64,000 bases of DNA, taken from positions 62,001 to 126,000 of the forward strand of contig CAWFYJ010000006.1 in the NCBI GenBank assembly GCA_963820055.1, given 5' to 3'. Under the pieces are notes generated by a model that ran no database searches, was not told the origin of the DNA, and was given only the letters and a program-made list of their open reading frames with translations. A program made the position numbers and the translations under genes. This DNA is from RHKX01 sp963820055. GTDB lineage: Bacteria; Actinomycetota; Thermoleophilia; Solirubrobacterales; 70-9. Positions 36,650-45,594 of the stretch are shown in pieces. Within the stretch, counting starts at the first letter, position 1. Every line of letters starts with the position of its first letter.

Positions 36650-38017
36650 ATGGATCGAACCGACTCGACGCTGGAGGGACGGCCGCGCCGTCGCACGCTG
36701 CGCACCTCCCTGCCCCTGTTCCTGACGGTCGCCCTTGCGGCCCTGATCGCGCCGGCGTTCGCGTCGGCGGGACCGACCGACTGGACCCAGCTCAGGACCC
36801 TCAACATCGCTCACCAGGGCGGCGAGGACGAGGCGCCGTCGAACACGATGTACGCCTACGACCGGGCGCTTCGGCTCGGCTCGGACATGCTCGAGACGGA
36901 CTTCAACACGTCGGCTGACGGCAAGCTCATCGTCATCCACGACGGCACCGTCGACCGGACCACGAACGGCACCGGGGCCGTCGGCGACCTGACCCTCAAG
37001 CAGATCGAGGCGCTCGACGCTGGTTACTGGACGGTCCCCGGGAAGGGCACCGACCACTCCGATCGCCCGGCCTCCGACTACCCGTTCCGCGGCGTCGCGA
37101 CCGGCGACGTCAAGCCGCCGCCCGGATACGAGCCGTCCGACTTCCGGATGACGACCCTGCCCCAGGTGATGAAGAAGTACCCGCACGTCCCGATCAACAT
37201 CGAGATCAAGGGTCAGGAGGCCGAGACCGACGCCGACTACCTGCACAACGCCGAGGTCCTCGCGGACTTCCTCAACAAGCTCGGCCGGACCAAGGGAATC
37301 GTCGTCGCATCGTTCAACGATGCGGCACTCGCCCACTTCCACGAGCTCGCACCGCAGATCGACATGGCTCCGGCGACCGGCGGAGTCGCCGGCTACGTCC
37401 TCGGAAACACGCCGCCTCCCGAGGGCTCGAAGGTGTTCCAGGTCCCGATGAAGTTCAGCGGCATCCCGGTCGTCACTCCGGAGTTCGTCGACAAGGCGCA
37501 CAACGACGGCTACGCCGTCCACCCCTGGACGATCGACGACGAGCCGACGATGAAGTACCTGTTCGGCCTCGGCGTCGACGGGATCATGTCGGCCCAGCCG
37601 ATGCGGCTCGAGAAGACCATGTGCAACATGGACGTGTCACGCTCGCCGGTGCCGAAGGGATCTCCCGGCAAGCACTGCACCAAGAAGTCCTCGATCGCCT
37701 GCAACGTAAGGGCGAACGGCCTGTACATAGGCGGCGAGAGCACCACGGTCACCATCGCGCGCCGCGACGACTTCAACAGCCGCTGCGCCGGCACCGTCGC
37801 CCTCGAGACCAAGGGCGGCAAGCGCCTGACGAAGGGCCGGTTCAACTTCGGCTGGAACCCCCCATCGGGAAGCGGGCTCGACCGGCGCCAGACGAATATC
37901 GAGACGACCCCGAGGCTCAAGAAGGCCATTCGGGGCGGCAGGTCGATCCGCGCCGTCGTTCAGCCCTACGACGCCTTCGTGACCCGGACGGCGTTCCCGG
38001 ACCTCTCGATCAGGTAG
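36650..38017 (+). CDS. secreted glycerophosphodiester phosphodiesterase
   Basis: A 455-residue exported enzyme; the basic N-region and hydrophobic core are RRRTLRTSLPLFLTVALAAL. The GDPD TIM-barrel motifs are IAHQGGEDEAPSNT at strand 1 (family norm H-R-G, here H-Q-G), LETDFNTSADGKLIVIHD with the Glu-Asp metal pair and catalytic His, and PINIEIKGQ. The C-terminal 120 residues with four cysteines form an extra domain of unknown role. Substrates are glycerophosphodiesters released from lipids. The Arg-to-Gln change next to the first catalytic His is notable. Confidence 0.87.
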   Translation: MDRTDSTLEGRPRRRTLRTSLPLFLTVALAALIAPAFASAGPTDWTQLRTLNIAHQGGEDEAPSNTMYAYDRALRLGSDMLETDFNTSADGKLIVIHDGTVDRTTNGTGAVGDLTLKQIEALDAGYWTVPGKGTDHSDRPASDYPFRGVATGDVKPPPGYEPSDFRMTTLPQVMKKYPHVPINIEIKGQEAETDADYLHNAEVLADFLNKLGRTKGIVVASFNDAALAHFHELAPQIDMAPATGGVAGYVLGNTPPPEGSKVFQVPMKFSGIPVVTPEFVDKAHNDGYAVHPWTIDDEPTMKYLFGLGVDGIMSAQPMRLEKTMCNMDVSRSPVPKGSPGKHCTKKSSIACNVRANGLYIGGESTTVTIARRDDFNSRCAGTVALETKGGKRLTKGRFNFGWNPPSGSGLDRRQTNIETTPRLKKAIRGGRSIRAVVQPYDAFVTRTAFPDLSIR

Positions 38018-38021
38018 GCGA

Positions 38022-38801
38022 TCAACCCGCGAGGGCGTCGCGAACGAACTCGACGTCGGCGCGGAGCGCCTCGGGCTCGCGCGGCGTCTCGACGACCGAC
38101 GGCGCCTCGGCCGCCCTGATCATGTGGCGGAGGACGTCGAGGTCGATCGTCCCGGCGCCGATGCTGGCGTGGCGGTCGGCTCCCGTTCCTGCCGGGTCGC
38201 GCGAGTCGTTCACATGCAGGAGGTCGATCCCCCCGGTGATCGCGATCGCGCGCTCGACGGCATCGCCGAGATCCTCGCCGGCGGCATGGGCGTGGCAGGT
38301 GTCGAAGCAGAAGCCGACCTCGAAGCCGGCGTCCACGGCCCCGACCTCCTCCCAGAGGCGCGCGAGCGCGTCGAACCGCCGCGCGACCGCATGGTCTCCC
38401 CCGGCCGTGTTCTCGAGGTAGACGGGCACCTCGGACTCGAGCTGCCCCAAGGTCTTCGCCATCCGCCCGACGCCGGCGTCGATGCCGTCCTCGGCGTGGC
38501 CGGGATGGACGATCACCGCGAGGGCCCCGACGGCGGCCGCGGCCTCGCAGGTCTGGGTGAGGATCTTGCGGGAGCCGTGACGGACGTTCGGCTTCGGGGA
38601 GCAAACGTTGATCAGGTAGGGGGCGTGGACGTAGATGCCGATCGGCGAGGCCCGCAGCTCCTCGGCGTCGTCGCGCTCGGGCGGCTTCTCCCAGCCCTGC
38701 GGGTTCGAGAGGAACATCTGGATGCAGTCGGCTCCGACCGCGCTCGCCTCCGCGAGAGGTTCGCGGCCTTCGACGTGCGCTCCGACGGGTTGCGTGCTCA
38801 T
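38022..38801 (-). CDS. nfo: endonuclease IV (AP endonuclease)
   Basis: A 259-residue DNA repair enzyme that cuts 5' of abasic sites using three metal ions. Metal ligands are visible in HAPYLINVCSP, VIVHPGHAEDG, YLENTAGG, CFDTCHAHAAG and LLHVNDSRDPAG. ATG 38801 begins MSTQPVGAHVEGREPL, and the family starts at this strand (G-A-H-V-S). It is slightly shorter than the E. coli enzyme. Convergent with GDPD (4-base gap) and divergent from the cupin gene. Confidence 0.93.
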   Translation of the reverse strand: MSTQPVGAHVEGREPLAEASAVGADCIQMFLSNPQGWEKPPERDDAEELRASPIGIYVHAPYLINVCSPKPNVRHGSRKILTQTCEAAAAVGALAVIVHPGHAEDGIDAGVGRMAKTLGQLESEVPVYLENTAGGDHAVARRFDALARLWEEVGAVDAGFEVGFCFDTCHAHAAGEDLGDAVERAIAITGGIDLLHVNDSRDPAGTGADRHASIGAGTIDLDVLRHMIRAAEAPSVVETPREPEALRADVEFVRDALAG

Positions 38802-38828
38802 CGGTTCCGAGGATAGGCTCCGCGGGCA

Positions 38829-39528
38829 ATGGAGGAAGTGCCCGAGCAATCGAATGCCGGCGCTCCCGATTGGGCGCACAACCCCGTCACCGGCGAGTAC
38901 TCGCACGTCCTCGTCCGCCCGGAGGACGTGGACGGCCGTCGCGGCGAATTCGAGCTGTTCCTGCAGCCCGGCGCCGCCGTTGCCGCCGCCCACACCCACG
39001 ATTCGATAATCGAGCGGTTCGAGGTCCTCGAGGGCGAGGTCGGGTTCCTGATCGGCGACGTCGAGCGGCCGATGCGGCCCGGGGACGGCGTCGGCGAAGT
39101 TCTCGCCGGAACCGTTCACGACTGGTGGAACGCCGGCGACGGCATCGCCCGCGTCAGGGTCGAGGTCGAAGTCGCCCCGGGCGCATCCGGCGATCCGACC
39201 GGGCGCTTCGTCGAAGTGATCGAGACGCTCTGGTCGCTCGCCGTCCTCGGCAAGGTGAACGACGAGGGGTTGCCGGATCCGCTCTGGCTCGCGGCAATAG
39301 CGCACGAGTACCGGGACGTGATCCGGTTCGTGAAGCCGCCCGCGGCGGTCCAGGCGGTCGTGTTCCCGCCGCTTGCGGCGGTCGCCCGCCGGATCGGGCC
39401 GCGACCCGCGCGATCCTTCTCTTCACGGCCCCGGGGCACCGCTCTGGATCGACGACCCCGGCGACGGCCTTCAGGCGCTCCTCGAACGGGAGGTCGGGGC
39501 TCGGGCCGCCCGCGGGCGAGGGGGCTGA
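38829..39528 (+). CDS. cupin domain protein, frameshift near the C-terminus
   Basis: A cupin of about 233 residues with the beta-barrel motifs AAAHTHDSIIERFEVLEGEV (motif 1, H-x-H...E) and AGTVHDWWNAGDG (motif 2). It could bind a metal and a small ligand. After about residue 193 the reading frame as given turns into Arg/Pro-rich sequence and would end at 39575. If one base in GGGCC at 39396-39400 is removed, it instead reads RRIGRDPRDPSLHGPG and LWIDDPGDGLQALLERE and ends at TGA 39526-39528. I take the latter as the true end. Enzymatic role unknown. Confidence 0.7.
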
Positions 39529-39621
39529 CCGGCCGGGCGCGGAGTATCGGCGCAGCCGCCGCCCCCGCGGCATAGACTCCACCGCGGGAGAGCGAGCAAT
39601 CGTTCAGCAGGGAGGATCAGG

Positions 39622-42414
39622 GTGTCGTCGCATCGTTTCGTCGGGAAGGGAATCGGGGTACTTGTCGCAGGCCTCGTCGCGCTGGCGCTGCCGGCAGCCG
39701 CTGAGGCGACGCCGCCGTCGCCGGGGGCCTACCAGCAGGACGACTACGCCGACGGTCGGGCGTTCAACATCGTGCCGCCGGGACAGAACGGCTCCGAGTC
39801 CACGACCGACCTCCTCGCCTTCCTCGCCGACGGGACCCGGCCGCCGCACCAGTACGACCAGAACGACATGTACGCGAACCTGGTCTACGCAACGCCGGGG
39901 CTCAAGGAATCGGAGATTCCCGACTACTTCAAGGACGGCAGCTTCGGCGTCGCCCCCGGCCACTCGGAGGGGACGACGAACCCGAACTGCCTGGTCGTGA
40001 CCCCGCCGTCGGCGGCGAGTCCCCACTGCGACGACGTGACGATCGAGCGTGACAACTTCGGCGTCCCGCACATCTACGGCCGCGACCGGGCGGCGCTGAT
40101 GTTCGGCATCGGCTACGCCACCGGTCAGGACAAGCTGTTCCTCGCCGACGCCCTCCGCCACGCCGGCCGCGGCGACCTCTCGTCGTTCGCCGGCGGCGCC
40201 AACCTCGCCCAGGACCGCGACACGTTCGCGAACGCCCCCTACGCGAACGACGCCGAGCTGCAGGCGCAGTTCGATCGCGCCGACGACCTCTACGGGCAAC
40301 GCGGCGTCCAGATCCAGCAGGACGCCCAGAATTACGTGGACGGCATGAACCAGTGGATCGCCGAGACGAAGCTCAACCCGACGAAGCTCGACGCGCTCTA
40401 CCCGGCGACCGGGCATCCGACCGGCCCGGAGCCCTGGAAGGTCACCGATATCGTTGCCACGGGTGCACTCGTCGCCGGGATCTTCGGCAAGGGCGGTGGT
40501 GGCGAGCTCGAAGCCGCGACGGCCCTACAGGACGCCAAGCAGATCCTCGGACGCAAGCGCGGCAAGCTCGTCTGGAAGGACTTCCGCGAGAGCGACGACC
40601 CGGACGCTCCGCGCACCGTTCACAAGCAGACGTTTCCGTACCGGCAGCCGCCGAAGGGCAAGCCGCGCGGGCTGGCGATGCCCGACCCCGGCTCGGTGCA
40701 GCCGGTCGACGTGGTCGAGAACGCGGCTCCGCAGAGCGCCGCCTCGCCCGAACCGGGTGCGGCGCTGCTCGAGGGCCTCGACCAGATCACCGCCGCCTCG
40801 AACGCCCTTGTCGTCAGCGCCCGCGAATCGGAGACCGGGCACCCCCTGGCGGTCTTCGGGCCGCAGACCGGATACTTCGCCCCGCAGCTCCTCACCGAGC
40901 AGGACGTCCACGCCCCGGGCGGGCCGGAAGGGCCGGCGATCGACGCGCGCGGCGTCGCGTTCACGGGCACGAACCTCTACGTCCAGCTCGGCCGCGGCCA
41001 GGACTACTCGTGGTCGGCGACCTCGGCCGGCCAGGACATCATCGACACGTTCGCCGTGAAGCTCTGCGAGCCCGGCGGCGGCACCCCGACGCGGGACTCG
41101 CGTTACTACGAGTTCAACGGCCGGTGCCTGCCGATGGACGAGCTGACCCACACCAACACATGGACGCCGAACGTCGCCGACCAGACGCCGCCCGGGACCG
41201 AGACGATGCGGGTCTTGCGGACGAAGGCGGGCCTCGTCACCGCGACGGCCACGATCAACGGCAAGCCCTACGCCTACACGCGGCTCCGCGCCACCTACGA
41301 CCACGAGGTCGACTCGGCGATCTCGTTCGCGGACTGGAACAGCCCCGACGTAGTCACCAACCCGAAGTCGTGGACGAAGGCCGGCTACCGCAACGACCTC
41401 ACCTTCAACTGGTTCTACACCGACGATCACCACATCGCCTACTACAACTCCGGCGCGAACCCGGTCCGCGGCAAGCAGACCCATCCGAACTTCCCGGTCT
41501 TCGCCAAGCGCCGGTTCATGTGGAAGGACTTCAACCCGAACTTGAACACGTTCGCGCGCGATCCGATCCGCAAGCACGCCCAGGTCGTCGACCAGCGCTT
41601 CCTGACGAGCTGGAACAACAAGCAGGCCAAGGGCTACCACTGCGACGGCATCCGCTGCTACTCGTCCGTCTACCGCGTCGACTCACTCGACAAGAAGATC
41701 AAGGCCGGCATCCGCGGCAAGAAGAAGATGAGCCTGACCGAGCTGATCGACGCGATGGAGAGCGCCGGAACCACCGACCTGCGCGGCCTCGTCGTCCTCC
41801 CGAAGGCCCTGAAGCTGATCGGAAAGCGCCCGACCGGCGACGAGCAGGTCGACGCGGCGCTGGCGACCCTCCGTTCCTGGGTCAAGTCGGGAGCTCACCG
41901 AATCGACCACGACAACAGCGGCGCCTACGACCAGGCCGACGCCGTCCGGATCCTCGACGCCTGGTGGCCTCTCTGGGTCAAGGGCGAGTTCAAGCCGAGC
42001 CTCGGCAAGGACCTCCAGTCGGTGTTCATCGGCTCCGGCCACTCGATCCACGACGCCCCGGGCCCGATCGGCTCGGCCTTCCAGAACAACGTCTACGGGT
42101 TCGTCAAGAAGGACCTGATGACGACTCTCGGCGAGAAGGTCAAGGCCCCCTACTCACGCGTCTACTGTGGTAAGGGCAAGCGCAACGCCTGCCGGAGCAT
42201 GCTGATCCGGACACTCCGGAAGGCCGCCGGCACGAGCGCCGACCAGCTCTACGGCACCACCGGCTGCGAGCTCAACAACGGCACCCAGGCCTCCCCGCAG
42301 ATGTGCCACGACGCCGTCAACCCCACCGACCTCACCGCTGCGGCCGTGAACGAGTTCCACTGGATCAACCGCCCGACGTTCCAGCAGGCGGTCGAGTACC
42401 GAAGCCATAGGTAG
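39622..42414 (+). CDS. secreted penicillin acylase family (Ntn hydrolase)
   Basis: A 930-residue exported precursor (signal GIGVLVAGLVALALPAAAEA, GTG start). Penicillin acylases are cut autocatalytically into alpha and beta chains, the new N-terminal Ser being the nucleophile. The likely site is Ala392-Ser393 in TAASNALVVSARES, followed by the G-H-P-L-A-V-F-G-P block. The alpha part shows VTIERDNFGVPHIYGRDRA and ATGQDKLFLADALRHAGRG. Active-site support comes from GTNLYVQLGRG and the beta-chain LTFNWFYTDDHHIAYYNSG. Family members hydrolyse acyl-homoserine lactones, lipopeptides or beta-lactam side chains; which one is unknown. Confidence 0.88.
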   Translation: MSSHRFVGKGIGVLVAGLVALALPAAAEATPPSPGAYQQDDYADGRAFNIVPPGQNGSESTTDLLAFLADGTRPPHQYDQNDMYANLVYATPGLKESEIPDYFKDGSFGVAPGHSEGTTNPNCLVVTPPSAASPHCDDVTIERDNFGVPHIYGRDRAALMFGIGYATGQDKLFLADALRHAGRGDLSSFAGGANLAQDRDTFANAPYANDAELQAQFDRADDLYGQRGVQIQQDAQNYVDGMNQWIAETKLNPTKLDALYPATGHPTGPEPWKVTDIVATGALVAGIFGKGGGGELEAATALQDAKQILGRKRGKLVWKDFRESDDPDAPRTVHKQTFPYRQPPKGKPRGLAMPDPGSVQPVDVVENAAPQSAASPEPGAALLEGLDQITAASNALVVSARESETGHPLAVFGPQTGYFAPQLLTEQDVHAPGGPEGPAIDARGVAFTGTNLYVQLGRGQDYSWSATSAGQDIIDTFAVKLCEPGGGTPTRDSRYYEFNGRCLPMDELTHTNTWTPNVADQTPPGTETMRVLRTKAGLVTATATINGKPYAYTRLRATYDHEVDSAISFADWNSPDVVTNPKSWTKAGYRNDLTFNWFYTDDHHIAYYNSGANPVRGKQTHPNFPVFAKRRFMWKDFNPNLNTFARDPIRKHAQVVDQRFLTSWNNKQAKGYHCDGIRCYSSVYRVDSLDKKIKAGIRGKKKMSLTELIDAMESAGTTDLRGLVVLPKALKLIGKRPTGDEQVDAALATLRSWVKSGAHRIDHDNSGAYDQADAVRILDAWWPLWVKGEFKPSLGKDLQSVFIGSGHSIHDAPGPIGSAFQNNVYGFVKKDLMTTLGEKVKAPYSRVYCGKGKRNACRSMLIRTLRKAAGTSADQLYGTTGCELNNGTQASPQMCHDAVNPTDLTAAAVNEFHWINRPTFQQAVEYRSHR

Positions 42415-42923
42415 TCCCGACGGCGGGGGGCGGTTGGGGCGGGAGGACGTGGGCGGTGGACCGGGGGCGGGCGTGGGTTTGGGCAGTGAGGGGCGGTGGC
42501 GGACGCTCGGATGCGGAAGAAGCACCGGTGGGGTGCAAAATCCGCGCCGCGGCGGTCCGGATGCGGAAACCGTCCAATAGTTGGACGGTTTCCGCATCTC
42601 GACGGGTCTTGGGCGGCCGGGAACCCGCCAATTTCCGAGCGGAGCCCGATTTCGCCCATATATGGGCGTTTTCAGCCTCCGCTCGCCACGGGTCGGCAGT
42701 GGTCCAGATTTGGTCCGCATAGCGGACACAACTTGGACCACTGGCCGATCCCTTCCGCCCTGGACCCCTTCACTGCCCAAAGCCCCTCGGCCGAACAGCC
42801 CGCCGTTCCCCTCGGCCGAACAGCCCACCCAGCCCCCCAAACCCAACCCCCAACCGGCAACCGCCCGCCCGTCCGCGCCCGATTCGGCCTCGCCGGAGAA
42901 CCGCCCGCTCTACCCTCGTGGGG
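42415..42923. repeat. noncoding region with an array of palindromes and direct repeats
   Basis: A 509-base gap with no credible ORF. It holds a perfect 18-bp inverted repeat with a TAG loop (42560-42577 and 42581-42598); a 16-base palindrome CGCCCATATATGGGCG (42653-42668); a nested pair with outer arms CAGTGGTCCA (42697-42706) and TGGACCACTG (42734-42743) around GTCCGC (42713-42718) and GCGGAC (42722-42727); GGATGCGGAA repeated at about 42509 and 42559; and CCCCTCGGCCGAACAGCCC twice at 42783-42801 and 42808-42826. Base composition is locally richer in A/T than the flanking genes. It may hold operators, transcript ends or a decayed mobile element. Confidence 0.6.
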
Positions 42924-43715
42924 ATGCCCTGGACCGAGACCGACTCGCTCAGCTTCACCGCCCGCTTCGAGGAAGGCGACGAGGAGTGCGCGGAGCGCAC
43001 GCTCGACCATCTCGAGGAGCTGCGGCTGAAGCTCGAGGACCGCTTCGAGCATGCTCCGGGCGGGATCACGGTGATCCTCCACCCGAGCTCCGGATGGCTG
43101 GCGGCGGCCCATCCGTTCCTCCCCGCCGCCCGCGCGGCGGCGGCTCCGGCGGGTCGTCGCTATCTGGCCGGCTGGGCGACGCGGACCGAGCTCCACACCC
43201 TCACCGACAGCGCCCTCGAGCGCCGGGCGGGCGGCCCGGATTCGCTGCGCGCACTGCTCGGCACCTCTGAGCGCCTCTACGCGCAGCTGGTCCTGGCGGC
43301 CAACAACCCGCGGATCCCGCCGCCGTGGGGGCCGCGGATGTTCGGCCGCTACCTGCGCTGGGCCTGGCTGATCGAGGGCGGCGCGCAGTTCTACGCCGGC
43401 CAGTACTCGAGCTTCCGGCCGGCCGTGCTGCGCCGGCTCAACGAGGGGCCGGAGCCGAGCTTCCCGCCCTCGGCGCGCGACGCGATCATCCTCGGCGGCA
43501 GCATCTTCGACCTGCTCGACCACGAGGTCGGCAGGCATGCCTGCGACGTCCTCGTCGCGCGACTTCCGAAGAGCGGCCCGCAGACGGCGCTCGAGACGGC
43601 CTTCGGCGTTTCAGTCCGCGAGATCGAGCCGGTTTGGCGCGAGCACGTCGAGATGCTCGCCAGCGGCTCGGCGACCGGCGCCTTCGACCGCCTCGCCGGG
43701 CCCTCCCCGCTCTAG
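42924..43715 (+). CDS. unknown protein, degenerate gluzincin (peptidase MA)-like
   Basis: A 263-residue protein, probably cytosolic. The segment AWLIEGGAQFYAGQ resembles the W-L-x-E-G-x-A-x-Y motif that supplies the third zinc ligand in peptidase MA-like gluzincins. No H-E-x-x-H is present; the corresponding region reads LVLAANNPRIPP. The N-terminal FTARFEEGDEECAERTLDHLEELRL (shown as landmarks FTARFEEGD and HLEELRLKLED) is also typical of these. It is likely to be a non-catalytic member. ATG 42924 is chosen over GTG 42918, two codons earlier; they cannot be separated. Confidence 0.6.
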   Translation: MPWTETDSLSFTARFEEGDEECAERTLDHLEELRLKLEDRFEHAPGGITVILHPSSGWLAAAHPFLPAARAAAAPAGRRYLAGWATRTELHTLTDSALERRAGGPDSLRALLGTSERLYAQLVLAANNPRIPPPWGPRMFGRYLRWAWLIEGGAQFYAGQYSSFRPAVLRRLNEGPEPSFPPSARDAIILGGSIFDLLDHEVGRHACDVLVARLPKSGPQTALETAFGVSVREIEPVWREHVEMLASGSATGAFDRLAGPSPL

Positions 43716-44131
43716 CGGGTCGCCGCCCAGACGATCCCGATCAGGGCGCCGGAGACGAGCAGGAAGGCGAGGATCGCCGCCGCGAGCCGGAACGCCTCGC
43801 CGCGCGGGTCGGACGGCTGGGGCTCGACGGTCGCGGACCCGTCGAAGTTGAGGAGCTCGCGGGCCGCCTCGGCGCCCGAGGCGGGAACGAGGATGTCGCG
43901 CGGTCCGGCCGCGAGGAAGTCCGGGACGTCGAATCCGCCCGAACGGCGGAGGATGCTCGGGATCCCCTCCTCGAGAAGGATGTTCTGCATCAGTTCGGCC
44001 TCCGCGAGGTTGAGGCCGACGCCGACCCGAACCGTCTCGCCGCGGGCGTAGCGCGGTTGGATCTTCCGGGCTCGCTCGGTCCGCTCGTCGACGGGCTCCT
44101 CGACCGCGTCGGCGGCGGGGCTGAGCAGCAT
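43712..44131 (-). CDS. DUF2007-like protein with zinc ribbon and C-terminal membrane helix; true start unclear
   Basis: From ATG 44131 the protein has 139 residues. RVGVGLNLAEAELMQNILLE and RDILVPASGAEAARELL match the DUF2007 (putative signal-transducing) ACT-like fold, and a membrane helix ends it (AAAILAFLLVSGALIGIVWA). The same frame remains open upstream and encodes a zinc ribbon, CRGCGAPQAGDRDGERFCATCG, just before that methionine. The real N-terminus therefore lies between 44131 and about 44209. No ATG, GTG or TTG exists there. It follows mec by a few bases and belongs to the cysM-mec operon. Function unknown. Confidence 0.6.
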   Translation of the reverse strand: MLLSPAADAVEEPVDERTERARKIQPRYARGETVRVGVGLNLAEAELMQNILLEEGIPSILRRSGGFDVPDFLAAGPRDILVPASGAEAARELLNFDGSATVEPQPSDPRGEAFRLAAAILAFLLVSGALIGIVWAATR

Positions 44132-44207
44132 CCCGCACGTCGCACAGAACCGCTCTCCGTCGCGATCGCCCGCCTGGGGCGCCCCGCAGCCGCGACAGAC
44201 GAGGGCG

Positions 44208-44621
44208 TCAGACGACGTCGAGATCCTCCTCCTCGATCTCCTCGTCGCGAATCCGGAAACCGCGGACGACCGGCTCGTCGTAGTCCTCGAGCGAGCAGAT
44301 CAGCCAGAGGACGTCGGGCCAGTTGGCCGCGAGGTTGACGTCGGTCTGGGACGGATAGGCCGGGCTCTTCGTGTGCGAGTGGTAGATGCCGACGAGCTCC
44401 TCGCCGTCCGCCTCGATGCGGTCCATGATCCGGATCTGGTCGCTCGGGTGGACTTCGTAACGGAGCCAGGTCGCGGCCGCGTTGCGGGCACGATGTACCG
44501 AAGTCATCTCGTCGTCATCGCCGCCGATCAGGCCGCAGCACTCCTCGCCCTGCTCGTCGCGCGGACGTGCCTCGCGCGAGTGGGCGACGATCTCGTCGAT
44601 CAGGTCCTTGCGGATCCGCAT
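44208..44621 (-). CDS. mec: JAMM/MPN+ metallopeptidase, Mec-like
   Basis: A 137-residue zinc isopeptidase-like enzyme. The JAMM motif H-x-H-x7-S-x2-D is complete in YHSHTKSPAYPSQTD (His81, His83, Ser91, Asp94), with the upstream glutamate in QGEECCGLIGG. In Mycobacterium tuberculosis, Mec releases cysteine from the C-terminus of the carrier CysO after CysM adds it. Here it starts seven bases after the cysM stop, so the same role is likely. The CysO-like protein encoded at 55484-55768 has residues after its Gly-Gly that would also need removal, a second possible job for this protease. Confidence 0.88.
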   Translation of the reverse strand: MRIRKDLIDEIVAHSREARPRDEQGEECCGLIGGDDDEMTSVHRARNAAATWLRYEVHPSDQIRIMDRIEADGEELVGIYHSHTKSPAYPSQTDVNLAANWPDVLWLICSLEDYDEPVVRGFRIRDEEIEEEDLDVV

Positions 44622-44628
44622 CGGCCGA

Positions 44629-45594
44629 CTACCACCAGTTGGTGGTGTCGAGGCCGTCGATCGCGTCGACGTCAGTCGTGTATACGCCCGAGGAGAGGTA
44701 CTTCCAGCCGTCGTCGGGGATCAGGAAGACGACGTTGCCCTCGTCGAGCTCGCCGGCGATCCGGTTGGCGACGTAGGCGATCGCCCCGGCGCTCACACCG
44801 GCGAAGATCCCCTCCTCGCGAAGCAGCTTCTGCGTCCAGACGATCGAGTCCCGGTTCGAGACCATGATCTTCCGGTCGAGGACCGAGAGATCGATGATCG
44901 GCGGGATGAAGCCGTCGTCGAGGGAGCGAAGGCCGTCGACGAGCTCGCCCTGCATCGGCTCGGAGGCGACGATCTTCGTCTCCGGGTCGTGCTCCTTGAG
45001 CCGGCGGCCGCAGCCCATCAGCGTCCCGCCGGTGCCGAGCCCGCTGACGAAGGCCGCGACGTCGTCGAGCTCCTCGAGGATCTCGACGGCGGTGCCGTTG
45101 TAGTGGGCGAGCGGGTTCGCCTCGTTCCCATACTGGTAAGGCATGTAGTAGGAGGAGTCGGCCTCAGCCATCTCGAGGGCCAGCTCGACGGCGCCGTTGG
45201 AGCCCTTCGGCCCCTCCGAGTAGACGATCTCGGCGCCGTACATGGCGAGGAGCTGCGAGCGCTCGGCGGTGACGTTGTCGGGCATGACGGCCTTGAGGCG
45301 GTAGCCCTTGCGCCGGCAGATCATCGCCAGCGCGATTCCGGTGTTGCCGGAGGTCGGCTCGAGGATCGTCTGGCCGGGCGCGATCAGGCCCTCCGCCTCG
45401 GCGCGGTCGATCATCGCCTTGGCGACGCGGTCCTTGACGGAGCCGGTCGGGTTGCGGCCCTCGAGCTTCGCGTAGAGCCGGACGTCCGGCTTCGGCGAGA
45501 GCCGCTGAAGCTCGACCAGGGGAGTGTTCCCGATCGCTTCGAGAATGCTCTCGAACTGGCCGCCACAAGGTCGGTTGAGCAGTTCGCCACCCAT
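44629..45594 (-). CDS. cysM: PLP-dependent cysteine synthase, CysM type
   Basis: A 321-residue fold-type II PLP enzyme. Lys54 in NPTGSVKDR binds PLP, and TSGNTGIALAM and GLGTGGTLMG bind substrate and phosphate. Similarity in layout to mycobacterial CysM is high: NTPLVELQRLSP, KLEGRNPTGS, QYGNEANPLAHY and a Trp-containing C-terminal tail (DTTNWW). That enzyme uses O-phosphoserine plus the CysO thiocarboxylate. Its specificity arginine (R-Y-G-E-G) corresponds to Met214 here (EPMQGEL), so the acceptor could differ. ATG 45594 abuts a 14-bp palindrome. Operon order cysM-mec-DUF2007-like. Confidence 0.9.
   Translation of the reverse strand: MGGELLNRPCGGQFESILEAIGNTPLVELQRLSPKPDVRLYAKLEGRNPTGSVKDRVAKAMIDRAEAEGLIAPGQTILEPTSGNTGIALAMICRRKGYRLKAVMPDNVTAERSQLLAMYGAEIVYSEGPKGSNGAVELALEMAEADSSYYMPYQYGNEANPLAHYNGTAVEILEELDDVAAFVSGLGTGGTLMGCGRRLKEHDPETKIVASEPMQGELVDGLRSLDDGFIPPIIDLSVLDRKIMVSNRDSIVWTQKLLREEGIFAGVSAGAIAYVANRIAGELDEGNVVFLIPDDGWKYLSSGVYTTDVDAIDGLDTTNWW

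Noticed and set aside
42415..42846. Short ORFs in the palindrome gap
   Set aside because: They span inverted repeats, show no codon bias or family, and overlap one another on both strands.
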